DNA from: JAAYDH01 sp035353055
Lineage (GTDB): Bacteria > Bacillota_I > Bacilli_A > RFN20 > CAG-826
Assembly: GCA_035353055.1 (NCBI GenBank)
Contig: DAOPYW010000006.1
Span: 1 to 54,969 of the forward strand
Length of the DNA: 54,969 bases
Direction: 5' to 3'
Made by a program: the position numbers and the translations under genes
The notes under the pieces: model-generated
Seen by the model: only the letters and a program-made list of their open reading frames with translations
What the model was told of the DNA's origin: nothing
The model's database searches: none
Part shown: in pieces, positions 23,229-30,861 of the stretch
Layout of the letters: every line of letters begins with the position of its first letter
Position numbering within the stretch: position 1 is the first letter of the stretch

Positions 23229-23677
23229 GATAGCAGTTCCTTGCTGTCTAACAGTAGGGTAAATGGCCCATCATTAACTGAAAAGACTTTCATATCCGCA
23301 CCAAAGACACCAGAAGATATCTTTCCGTGCTTTTCTTCAAGCAATTGATTGAAATAATCGTATAGAGGCTCGGCTTCATTAGGTCTCAAAGCATTGACAA
23401 AAGAAGGCCTTCTGCCTTTGATCACGTCACCGTATAAAGTGAATTGGCTGATGGAAAGAATCGATCCTTCAACATCCTGCAAAGAGATATTTATCATGCC
23501 ATGTTCATCGGGAAAGACTCGCAAAGAGAGGACTTTGTCAGCCATCTTTTGCACGACTTCACGATTGTCCCCATCAGTAAATCCGACAAGCAAAAGATAG
23601 CCTCGACCAATCTGGCCGACTATCTTGCCTTTTATTTGTACTGATGCTTCATTTACGGTTGTTAATACTATTCGCAT
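23225..23677 (-). CDS. dtd: D-aminoacyl-tRNA deacylase
   Basis: Dtd hydrolyses D-aminoacyl-tRNAs and glycyl-tRNA-Ala. The 150-residue product has SISQFTLYGDVIKGRRPSF (the Ser-Gln motif, about residues 76-94) and the Gly-Pro motif NDGPFTLLLDS near the C-terminus. AAAGGA precedes the ATG, and it starts two bases after the rarA stop. Its neighbourhood with alaS fits a proofreading role for tRNA-Ala, which is inference. Confidence 0.95.
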   Translation of the reverse strand: MRIVLTTVNEASVQIKGKIVGQIGRGYLLLVGFTDGDNREVVQKMADKVLSLRVFPDEHGMINISLQDVEGSILSISQFTLYGDVIKGRRPSFVNALRPNEAEPLYDYFNQLLEEKHGKISSGVFGADMKVFSVNDGPFTLLLDSKELLS

Positions 23678-23679
23678 AG

Positions 23680-24918
23680 TTATTCCTTTTTGATTTTTTC
23701 CCAGTAATCTTTTAAAGCCTGCTCGTATTTATTGTCTTTATAGATGTAGTATTTTGACTGCTTAATATCATCGGGCAAATACTGCTGTTTTACCCAATGG
23801 TGAGGATAGCGATGGGGGTAGAGATAGTTCTGTCCTTTTTGCTCGGATTCCTCTCCATCAAAATGGGTGTTTTGCAAAGCTCTTGGAACAGAAATTCCTT
23901 TGCCTTTACGGATATCGTCGATGGCGGCATCAATCGACAAAGCAGAATTGCTTTTTGGTGCGGTCGAAATCAAAATAACCGCGTTAGATAATGGTAATCG
24001 AGCTTCTGGCATACCGAGTTGCAAAGCGGTATCAACCGCTGATTTAACAATAGAAATGATCTGTGGATAAGCCATTCCAACATCTTCATTAGCGGAGCAC
24101 AAGAGTCTTCGGCAGGCAGCGATTAAATCGCCACCCTCTAATAATTTAGCGAGATAAAACAAGCTCGCGTCTACGTCGCTTCCGCGCAAAGATTTCATCA
24201 AAGCCGATAGATTATCGTAATGTTTGTCTTCTCCTCGATCATAGGAAATATTCCCTTTATCGATAAAATTATTGACGATTTGCTGGGTTATCAGGCGATT
24301 TTCGCTTGACAATGAATGCTCGAGGAAATCGAGATTGTTCAAAGCTTTTCGCATGTCGCCATTCGAATAGTCCGCTAATAGAGATAATGCATCATCGTCA
24401 AATTTAAGTTTTAATAGTTGGCCTGCTCTCTCTAATCCTTTGACTATATCGCTTGAAGGAATTGCTTTGAATTCAAAAACAGTGCAGCGAGATAAAAGAG
24501 CTGGGTAAATGTAGAAGTAAGGGTTTTCAGTTGTAGAGGCGATAAGAGTGATATCTCCTGATTCAACGAATTCCAATAATGACTGTTGCTGCTTCTTATT
24601 GAGATATTGAATCTCATCGAGATATAGCAAGATACCATCGCTGGTAAATACGCTATTGATATCAGCGATAATCTTTTTAATATCCTCAGTAGAAGCTGTC
24701 GTCCCATTCAGTCGATAGAGCGAAAGATTGCTCTGCTTAGCAATGATGTTAGCCATCGTTGTTTTTCCGGTGCCTGGCGGACCGTAGAAAATCATATTTG
24801 GTATGTGATTGGCCTCGATGACACGGCGAAAAATACTATCCTTTTTTAAGAGATCGGACTGGCCGACCATCTCATCGAGATTATTGGGGCGAAGCAGATC
24901 AGCGAGAGGTTTTTGCAT
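23680..24918 (-). CDS. rarA: Replication-associated recombination protein RarA (MgsA) AAA+ ATPase
   Basis: RarA is a clamp-loader-like AAA+ ATPase acting at stalled forks. The 412-residue product has Walker A FYGPPGTGKTT (about residues 44-54), Walker B LYLDEIQYLN, sensor 1 ASTTENP, an arginine-finger stretch PALLSRC, and the C-terminal RarA helical region with the PHRYPHHWVKQQYLPDD signature. It lies five bases after pdp and two before dtd, in a pdp-rarA-dtd-mnmA operon. No Shine-Dalgarno is evident. Confidence 0.95.
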   Translation of the reverse strand: MQKPLADLLRPNNLDEMVGQSDLLKKDSIFRRVIEANHIPNMIFYGPPGTGKTTMANIIAKQSNLSLYRLNGTTASTEDIKKIIADINSVFTSDGILLYLDEIQYLNKKQQQSLLEFVESGDITLIASTTENPYFYIYPALLSRCTVFEFKAIPSSDIVKGLERAGQLLKLKFDDDALSLLADYSNGDMRKALNNLDFLEHSLSSENRLITQQIVNNFIDKGNISYDRGEDKHYDNLSALMKSLRGSDVDASLFYLAKLLEGGDLIAACRRLLCSANEDVGMAYPQIISIVKSAVDTALQLGMPEARLPLSNAVILISTAPKSNSALSIDAAIDDIRKGKGISVPRALQNTHFDGEESEQKGQNYLYPHRYPHHWVKQQYLPDDIKQSKYYIYKDNKYEQALKDYWEKIKKE

Positions 24919-24923
24919 ATTAA

Positions 24924-26234
24924 TTAAGATTCGATTATCTCTTTAATGACATGAATGTGTTGAACAGGGTTTTTAACGATGACAAAAGATTTCTTTATAT
25001 CGTCGCAAACCGGTAGGTAACTGGCCTTATCTTTATTGGTATAAACGGTGCATAATTTGTCGCCTTTATGAATGGCATCGCCGACTTTTTTGCATAGCAC
25101 AATGCCGGCCGACATATCGATGACATCATCGAGAGTGGCACGTCCACCACCCAATCTCATCGAGCTTTCACCGATTTCTAGAGCGTCGATTGATTTGATG
25201 TAACCATCTTGATCAGCGCGTAGTTCAATGATGTTTTTGCTAATCTCGAACTTCTCAGGATGTAGTATATAACTTAAATCGCCACCTTGCGCTTTGACCA
25301 TCAGGCAGAATTTTTCAAATGCCTGACCATTAGCGATGACTTCTTTAAGTTTGTGATGAGCTTCTTCTTTATCCTTGGCGCACTTGGCTTGAACGAGCAT
25401 GATAGATCCAGCGGTATAGCATAATTCCATCAAATCTTCTGGTCCATGTCCGTGGAGAGCATCAATCGCTTCTTTGACTTCGAGTGAGTTTCCCACTGCA
25501 AAGCCTAAAGGCTCGCTCATATCAGATAGAACTGCTTTCGTATCTCGGCCAAGGCGATTGCCAATCTGCACCATGATATGCGCTAATTCTCTAGCGTCAT
25601 CCATGTTCTTCATAAAGGCGCCTTCGCCAACAGTAACATCTAGTAAAATGGCATCGGAACCACTGGCGAGCTTCTTGCTCATCACGCTAGCGGCAATAAG
25701 CGGGATTGATTCGACTGTTCCAGTGACATCGCGTAAAGCGTACATTTTCTTATCAGCCGGAACTAATGATTTGGTTTGTCCCGCCACTGCAATGCCGATG
25801 CTATTGACTTGGTCAATAAAGCGTTGACCGGAAATCGCAATCGTTAATCCTGGGATTGACTCAAGCTTATCTAGTGTACCGCCAGTGTGGCCTAAACCAC
25901 GGCCGCTTAGCTTTGCTAAAGTAGCACCGCAAGCGGCGACCATTGGTCCGAGGACAAGAGTGGTCTTATCGCCAACTCCGCCAGTGCTATGCTTATCGAC
26001 TTTTACGCCTTTGAGCATTGAGAGATCAAGAGTTTCACCCGAATGTTCCATCACATCAGTGAGCGTGGAAACTTCCCGATGATTCATTCCTTTAAATAAA
26101 ATTGCCATCTGCATGGCGCTGCTTTGATAGTCGGGGATTTCACCTTTTACATATCCATTAATCCAAAAGCGGATTTCTTCATCGGTCAGTTCGTGACCAT
26201 CGCGTTTTTTGATAATTAAATCAACCATTCTCAT
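24924..26234 (-). CDS. pdp: Pyrimidine-nucleoside phosphorylase
   Basis: Pdp converts uridine and thymidine with phosphate to free base and (deoxy)ribose-1-phosphate. The start at the ATG at 26234 (RMVDLIIKKRDGHELTDEEI) follows GAGGTA by eight bases; the longer frame begins before the promoter. The family signature SGRGLGHTGGTLDKLE, the phosphate-binding KHSTGGVGDKTT stretch and the C-terminal domain with LGGGRATLDD are present; about 436 residues is typical. It leads the operon to rarA, dtd and mnmA. Confidence 0.95.
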   Translation of the reverse strand: MRMVDLIIKKRDGHELTDEEIRFWINGYVKGEIPDYQSSAMQMAILFKGMNHREVSTLTDVMEHSGETLDLSMLKGVKVDKHSTGGVGDKTTLVLGPMVAACGATLAKLSGRGLGHTGGTLDKLESIPGLTIAISGQRFIDQVNSIGIAVAGQTKSLVPADKKMYALRDVTGTVESIPLIAASVMSKKLASGSDAILLDVTVGEGAFMKNMDDARELAHIMVQIGNRLGRDTKAVLSDMSEPLGFAVGNSLEVKEAIDALHGHGPEDLMELCYTAGSIMLVQAKCAKDKEEAHHKLKEVIANGQAFEKFCLMVKAQGGDLSYILHPEKFEISKNIIELRADQDGYIKSIDALEIGESSMRLGGGRATLDDVIDMSAGIVLCKKVGDAIHKGDKLCTVYTNKDKASYLPVCDDIKKSFVIVKNPVQHIHVIKEIIES

Positions 26235-26254
26235 AATAAAAATACCTCGTTTAT

Positions 26255-26263
26255 ATCTTAACA
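26255..26263 (-). promoter_or_regulatory. Extended -10 promoter of pdp
   Basis: TGTTAAGAT on the minus strand, 20 bases before the ATG, leaving room for the GAGG site. No clear -35. Confidence 0.6.
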
Positions 26264-26299
26264 CATGAATATGTATTAAGAATACTTTTTGCTTGCTTA

Positions 26300-26313
26300 T
26301 TATTGTACAATAA
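26300..26313 (+). promoter_or_regulatory. -10 of the rRNA methyltransferase gene within a 14-bp palindrome
   Basis: TACAAT (26306-26311) ends six bases before the ATG at 26318 and is part of the perfect palindrome TTATTGTACAATAA. There is no Shine-Dalgarno, so a leaderless start is predicted. Confidence 0.5.
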
Positions 26314-26317
26314 AAAT

Positions 26318-27595
26318 ATGGAATTTAAAAAGCATCTAGAGAATTATTTGCCTGCTGATGTCATCAGTTCAATTCTCAACGCTCTCGACCAAAATAATCA
26401 GCGCGCTGTGTTGCTCAATCCTCAAAAATTGAGCGATGAAGAATTTATTGCTGTCCATCCAAAAGTTATCCCACACCCATTTACTCGTCATGCTTATATT
26501 TACGATAAAAACATCGATGATTTAGGCAAGAGCCTCGAGCACGAACTGGGAGCTTTTTATCTGCAGGAGCCATCAGCGATGACCGTATCTAGCTTATTGA
26601 ACTTTTCAGATGATGATGTGGTTCTCGATTTGTGCGCCGCTCCGGGCGGAAAATCCATCCAAGCTTCCTTTCTCATGAACAACAAGGGCCTGATTATCGC
26701 AAATGATATTTCGAAGACAAGAGCGGATAAAATCAAAGACAATGTCGAGAGGCTTGGAATTGGAAATATCATGATAGTTTCTAATGATTTCAGCAACAGA
26801 TATAACTATTATACCAATTGCTTCGACAAGATTATACTCGATGCGCCTTGCTCGGGAAGCGGGATGTTTCGCAAGAACGACTTGATGAGGCAGGATTGGA
26901 CTTATGAAAAGGTTTTGCGATGCCAACAAATCCAAAAAGAATTGATTATTCAAGCTTATCAAATGCTAAAACCAGGGGGAGTTCTGTCATATTCAACTTG
27001 CTCTTTTTCTCACGAGGAAAACGAGGAAGTTATCTTATTTTTGCTATCGAGTAGCGACGCGGAATGTCTCCCGATAAAAGACAGCCCACTCTTTTACACC
27101 ACGAATGAAAAGCTGGGTGTTCATCTATTCCCTCATTTGTTTCCTGGTGAAGGGCAATATATTTGCCACATCAAAAAACCATCAAGACCATTTTCAGTTC
27201 CGAAAATTCCCAACCCAAAGACTTACCAAGACCAGCAGATTATCGGCTGCCCTCAGGTTCTTCGCTACGGAGATACCTTATTTGGCGTTTCAAGATTTTT
27301 CCCTCTCGATCAACTTTCAATTCTTCGCTATGGAGTAAAAATCGGCGAGGTGACTGGCAATGTCATCAAATACGACATTCATTATGCTCGGTATATCAAT
27401 CGATTCAATCAAGCTATTAATCTCAGCCGCCAGCAATGCATCGAATATATCAAAGGAAACTCTATTAATCAGATTTCTTCACGTGGCTTCGTGTTGTTAA
27501 AATACGGTTCATTGAATTTAGACATCGCTAAAAGCGATGGCAGAATCATCAAGAATCGCTATCCAAAGTATTTGAGGAAGAATTATATAATCTAA
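26318..27595 (+). CDS. NOL1/NOP2/Sun family rRNA cytosine-C5 methyltransferase (RsmF-like)
   Basis: A 425-residue SAM-dependent RNA m5C methyltransferase. It has an N-terminal recognition region, the SAM motif DLCAAPGGK (104-112), DAPCSGSGM with C178 and the catalytic STCSFSHEENEEV with C228, then a C-terminal RNA-binding extension (about 300-425) as in RsmF-like proteins; the exact 16S target is uncertain. The start at 26318 fits the family and the -10 six bases upstream. Its stop codon overlaps that of convergent plsC; no intervening terminator is seen. Confidence 0.9.
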   Translation: MEFKKHLENYLPADVISSILNALDQNNQRAVLLNPQKLSDEEFIAVHPKVIPHPFTRHAYIYDKNIDDLGKSLEHELGAFYLQEPSAMTVSSLLNFSDDDVVLDLCAAPGGKSIQASFLMNNKGLIIANDISKTRADKIKDNVERLGIGNIMIVSNDFSNRYNYYTNCFDKIILDAPCSGSGMFRKNDLMRQDWTYEKVLRCQQIQKELIIQAYQMLKPGGVLSYSTCSFSHEENEEVILFLLSSSDAECLPIKDSPLFYTTNEKLGVHLFPHLFPGEGQYICHIKKPSRPFSVPKIPNPKTYQDQQIIGCPQVLRYGDTLFGVSRFFPLDQLSILRYGVKIGEVTGNVIKYDIHYARYINRFNQAINLSRQQCIEYIKGNSINQISSRGFVLLKYGSLNLDIAKSDGRIIKNRYPKYLRKNYII

Positions 27596-28377
27596 TCGAT
27601 GCGATTGAAGCGATATTTTTTCATGTATCGCTTAGACATATATTGATGATCGATAATGCGAAGATGGAAAGATACTTCTTTTTGAACAGTATCCTGTATT
27701 TGTTTTGCGATTTCGCGAGTGGACATGTTTTCATATTCGCTCGGCATTAATGGAGGCAAAAACTTAATGAAAATGGGATATTTCTTATACTCTGGTTTGG
27801 TGTGGAGCACGCGGGGTGTCCCAAAGATAGCGGCTGGCAAAATTGGAGTATTGGTGCGAGTGGCGGCTCTAAAAGTACCATGATGGAACTCACTGCATAA
27901 AGCCATCTGGTCGAAATTGCGTTTCCCTTCGGGAAAAATCATCCAGTTGCGGGATTTATCCTGGAGAAATTCCGTCAGAGTCATCATCGTTTTTAAGGAT
28001 TGCTTGATGTCATCGCGGTCAATAAATAAACCGTTGAGAATTTTGATACAAAGGCCGACAAAGGGCATTTTTTTGGTCTCGATTTTAGCGATGAAGCTAG
28101 TCGGTTGATCCAGAACGCACATAAAGGCTAGCGGATCAAAGGACGAGAGGTGATTGCTGACGAGATAAAAGGGCTCATTGAGAATGTATTCTTGCCCCTC
28201 AACATGAAATTCCACATTTAAAGATTTCGCGACTGAGCGGACTAATTTGGCTAATTTCTTATAGCGCATGCTAATCGGATAGCGATCAGGATGTTTTGAG
28301 TAACGCTTCATCCACGTTAAATATGCCCAAAGGATGGCGATACCTCTTAGAAAGATGGCTTTGAAGTAATGTAGCAT
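27592..28377 (-). CDS. plsC: 1-acyl-sn-glycerol-3-phosphate acyltransferase
   Basis: PlsC makes phosphatidic acid in membrane lipid synthesis. The 261-residue product has an N-terminal membrane segment (residues 3-20), the catalytic NHLSSFDP motif and FPEGKRNFD, plus FGTPRVLHTKPEYKKYPI beyond. The longer frame starting at 28455 is rejected: the ATG at 28377 lies six bases after a perfect TATAAT, with a -35 at the right distance, so the transcript should begin at or near this ATG. It has no Shine-Dalgarno. Confidence 0.92.
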   Translation of the reverse strand: MLHYFKAIFLRGIAILWAYLTWMKRYSKHPDRYPISMRYKKLAKLVRSVAKSLNVEFHVEGQEYILNEPFYLVSNHLSSFDPLAFMCVLDQPTSFIAKIETKKMPFVGLCIKILNGLFIDRDDIKQSLKTMMTLTEFLQDKSRNWMIFPEGKRNFDQMALCSEFHHGTFRAATRTNTPILPAAIFGTPRVLHTKPEYKKYPIFIKFLPPLMPSEYENMSTREIAKQIQDTVQKEVSFHLRIIDHQYMSKRYMKKYRFNRID

Positions 28378-28383
28378 AAGAAT

Positions 28384-28411
28384 ATTATATTCTTTTTTTC
28401 TACTTAGACAA
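28384..28411 (-). promoter_or_regulatory. Leaderless promoter of plsC
   Basis: TTGTCT (28411-28406), 16-bp spacer, TATAAT (28389-28384), then six bases to the ATG. The -35 lies in the 3' end of the SSB-like gene. This is the clearest leaderless arrangement in the window. Confidence 0.75.
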
Positions 28412-28663
28412 TTGAATGGTTTCCGCGAGGATATATAGGCCAATCTTTTTGTCACATTCTATGTGACCGCGAATGACGATGTATGATCCTTTCGCTGAAG
28501 ACAAGAGAGGATTTTTTTGATCTCTCGTCCAATATAAAACCGGAATCATCGAAACTAGTTCCTCATAGGGATGAAAGGCGTCTTCCGCGCTTGTTTTTAC
28601 TAAGCGAAATCTCTCTTCGATGACCTCGTGCAAATAACCAGTTAAAACCACGCTGCTAATCAT
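28400..28663 (-). CDS. Small SSB-like OB-fold protein
   Basis: An 87-residue product. The start (ISSVVLTGYLHEV), the middle (GSYIVIRGHIE) and the end (YILAETIQLSK) follow the strand order of single-stranded DNA-binding proteins (family pattern: NxVxLxGRL, then xVxGxI, then VVAExIQ), but the protein is shorter than SSB and lacks an acidic tail. An SSB-like OB fold is my inference from pattern. The ATG directly follows the T-tract of the pulA terminator, and AGGGGG of the terminator stem is its only candidate Shine-Dalgarno. Confidence 0.6.
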   Translation of the reverse strand: MISSVVLTGYLHEVIEERFRLVKTSAEDAFHPYEELVSMIPVLYWTRDQKNPLLSSAKGSYIVIRGHIECDKKIGLYILAETIQLSK

Positions 28664-28698
28664 AAAAAAGCCCCCTATTATGAATATTATAAGGGGGC
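28664..28698 (-). terminator. pulA terminator carrying the next gene's ribosome-binding site
   Basis: Minus-strand stem GCCCCCT / AGGGGGC with a 15-base loop, then TTTTTT directly before the ATG at 28663. The loop also contains TATAAT (28691-28686). Confidence 0.9.
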
Positions 28699-28721
28699 GC
28701 GTTAATTAAGAAGTCTCAAAT

Positions 28722-30851
28722 TTATTTTATATATAAAATATTGATTGAAATCGGAGGGATCAAATTATTTTTCATGTAAACTTGGTCTTCTCCAGTCAGA
28801 GTTAGAGAAGCGTAGTACTCTTCTGTATCGAATGTTTGATTGGCGTGAGTCGGATTGATAATAATCAAAAGCTTGCTGTATTTTTGGAGGTATTTTTTCT
28901 GGTCGGAATACAAAACCATCAAGCCATTATCGCAATGGATAGTTTCAAAGACTGAGGCGATATCTTTTTGCTCGTCTAGTTTGAGATAGGGCAGAGAATT
29001 TTTTCTCAAAGAAATAATCATCTTGAGATAGGCGACCATGTCGAAATTAGCGTCGACTTGCTCCCAGTTCATCTTGTTGACATTCAAGCGGTTATAAGTG
29101 TTATCAAGGCCATATTTGCTGAGCCCAACCTCTTGACCCATATGGATGAACGGAACACCAAAAGATAGCACTGTCATCGCATTAGCGAGTTTGACGCGCT
29201 TATAGAGCATCTGCTCATCTTCCTCGCTGTTGGAAAAAGTTAATTTATCAAAGAGGGTGTTATTATCGTGGCATTCAACATAGTTGATTGACTGATGAGC
29301 ATAGACAAATTTTGGCTCATAGGAATGGTTGATGACTGAGCCGTGAAAGACAAAGTTGGCTCCATAGCAGTAGCCCACATCCCCATTGATGTAGCCTTTT
29401 TGGTTGATTTTATCGTGGAAAGTCGGCCCTTTGATCACATCGCGGAACATCTCGTTAAAGAAGCCGAATTCTGGCAGCATGGCGGCGTTGTCGGAGCAAG
29501 CCTTAGCTTCCATCGGAAGGCTGGTGTCCATGTTCCACCCTTCGCCATAGAAGACTAGATCGCTTTTGATCTTTTTGCATTCTTCCGCTAATAATCTCAT
29601 CGTCTCGATATCGATTAAGCCCATCAAGTCAAAGCGGAATCCATCGATATTGTAGAGCTCGACGAGATTCTTGGCGCTTTCGATGATGATCTTGCGAGCC
29701 ATCGGCTTTTCGCTAGCGACGTCATTGCCGCAGCCGGAAGCCTGAGACAGGGTACCATTTTTCTTTCGTCTAAAGAAATAGCCAGGAGCAAATTTTTCGA
29801 GATCGCTCTCAAAATATTCATAGACGTGATTATAGACCACGTCGATTATCGTGCGAATATTGTTTTCGTGGAGACCTTCCACCATCTGCTTGAATTCTTC
29901 CATTCTGGCAAGGGGTTTATCAGGAGCGGTCGAATAAGAGCCTTCAAGCGCAAAAAAGCTGATGGGGTCATATCCCCAGTTATAGCTTTTCTCTGAATTT
30001 AAATCATAGACGCCGCGGAAATCAAGGATAGGGTTTAACTGCACGTGGGTGACATCTAAATACTTGAGATAATCGAGCCCAGCGGGATTGTTTTTCACCG
30101 TCTTGCGACCTGGTTCAATAAAGCCGAGATACTTTCCTTTATTTTGAATATCAGTGTGCTTGCCTTCGGTAAAATCCCTGACATTAGTCTCATAGATGAC
30201 GCAGTCGAGAAGATTGCTAATCTTGTTAGCGGGATGCTGGCGAGGAATGTTCAATACCTTGCTTAAATCTACGACCGCAGAGTACTGGCTATCGAGAGTG
30301 ACAGCGCGAGCATAAGGATCGCGCGCTTGGCGAGTCATGCCGTTATTTTCGACGAGGTAATAATAGCTAGCGTTTTCATAATCGCCGTCTAGAGAAATTT
30401 CATAAACGCCTTTATCGTGACGAGGCATAGAAAAGGCTTCAAAGCGATGATTATCATGGCTGATTTTTAATATGACGGCAGTGGCTAACGGCGCCCAGAC
30501 GCGAAAAGTAGTTGCCTTATCGGTATAAAAATTGCCTAGAGAGACTTCTGGGCAAGAAAATAAATCTTCGGATTCGGGGAAATCGAATGCTCTTGAATTA
30601 TCGATGATCTGGAGAGGATAGGAAGGAATATAGAGGAAGCATTTGTGCCCGAAAGGGTAATCTTCGCTCATTTCCAATTCGAAAAAGTTGACGTTTAAAT
30701 TCGTGGCGTGGCGAATTACTTTAAGTGTTTCTTTTTTGACATCATCGATAAATAAATGAAATTCGATGTGATCAGGAATGATATTTTGAGTGAATATTAA
30801 AAGGGTGATGCGGCGCAAAGAAATCAATTGAGCTTTTACAAAGTAATTCAT
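28722..30851 (-). CDS. pulA: Type I pullulanase (intracellular, GH13)
   Basis: A 709-residue debranching enzyme cleaving alpha-1,6 bonds in pullulan, glycogen or starch fragments. There is an N-terminal beta-rich region, a CBM48-like domain (about 105-200, TTFRVWAPLATAVIL), the type I signature YNWGYDP (290-296), and GH13 motifs: IDVVYNH (336-342), GFRFDLM with nucleophile D408, GEGWN with acid E437, and ECHDNN. No signal peptide or anchor is present, so it should act in the cytoplasm. It starts ten bases after the ftsK stop, so it may be co-transcribed with ftsK, and has its own terminator. Confidence 0.94.
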   Translation of the reverse strand: MNYFVKAQLISLRRITLLIFTQNIIPDHIEFHLFIDDVKKETLKVIRHATNLNVNFFELEMSEDYPFGHKCFLYIPSYPLQIIDNSRAFDFPESEDLFSCPEVSLGNFYTDKATTFRVWAPLATAVILKISHDNHRFEAFSMPRHDKGVYEISLDGDYENASYYYLVENNGMTRQARDPYARAVTLDSQYSAVVDLSKVLNIPRQHPANKISNLLDCVIYETNVRDFTEGKHTDIQNKGKYLGFIEPGRKTVKNNPAGLDYLKYLDVTHVQLNPILDFRGVYDLNSEKSYNWGYDPISFFALEGSYSTAPDKPLARMEEFKQMVEGLHENNIRTIIDVVYNHVYEYFESDLEKFAPGYFFRRKKNGTLSQASGCGNDVASEKPMARKIIIESAKNLVELYNIDGFRFDLMGLIDIETMRLLAEECKKIKSDLVFYGEGWNMDTSLPMEAKACSDNAAMLPEFGFFNEMFRDVIKGPTFHDKINQKGYINGDVGYCYGANFVFHGSVINHSYEPKFVYAHQSINYVECHDNNTLFDKLTFSNSEEDEQMLYKRVKLANAMTVLSFGVPFIHMGQEVGLSKYGLDNTYNRLNVNKMNWEQVDANFDMVAYLKMIISLRKNSLPYLKLDEQKDIASVFETIHCDNGLMVLYSDQKKYLQKYSKLLIIINPTHANQTFDTEEYYASLTLTGEDQVYMKNNLIPPISINILYIK

Positions 30852-30861
30852 GAGATCTCCT

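Noticed and set aside
27609..27638. AAGCGATA / TATCGCTT inverted repeat after the rRNA methyltransferase gene as terminator
   Set aside because: No U-tract follows on either strand; it lies within plsC coding sequence and may be chance.
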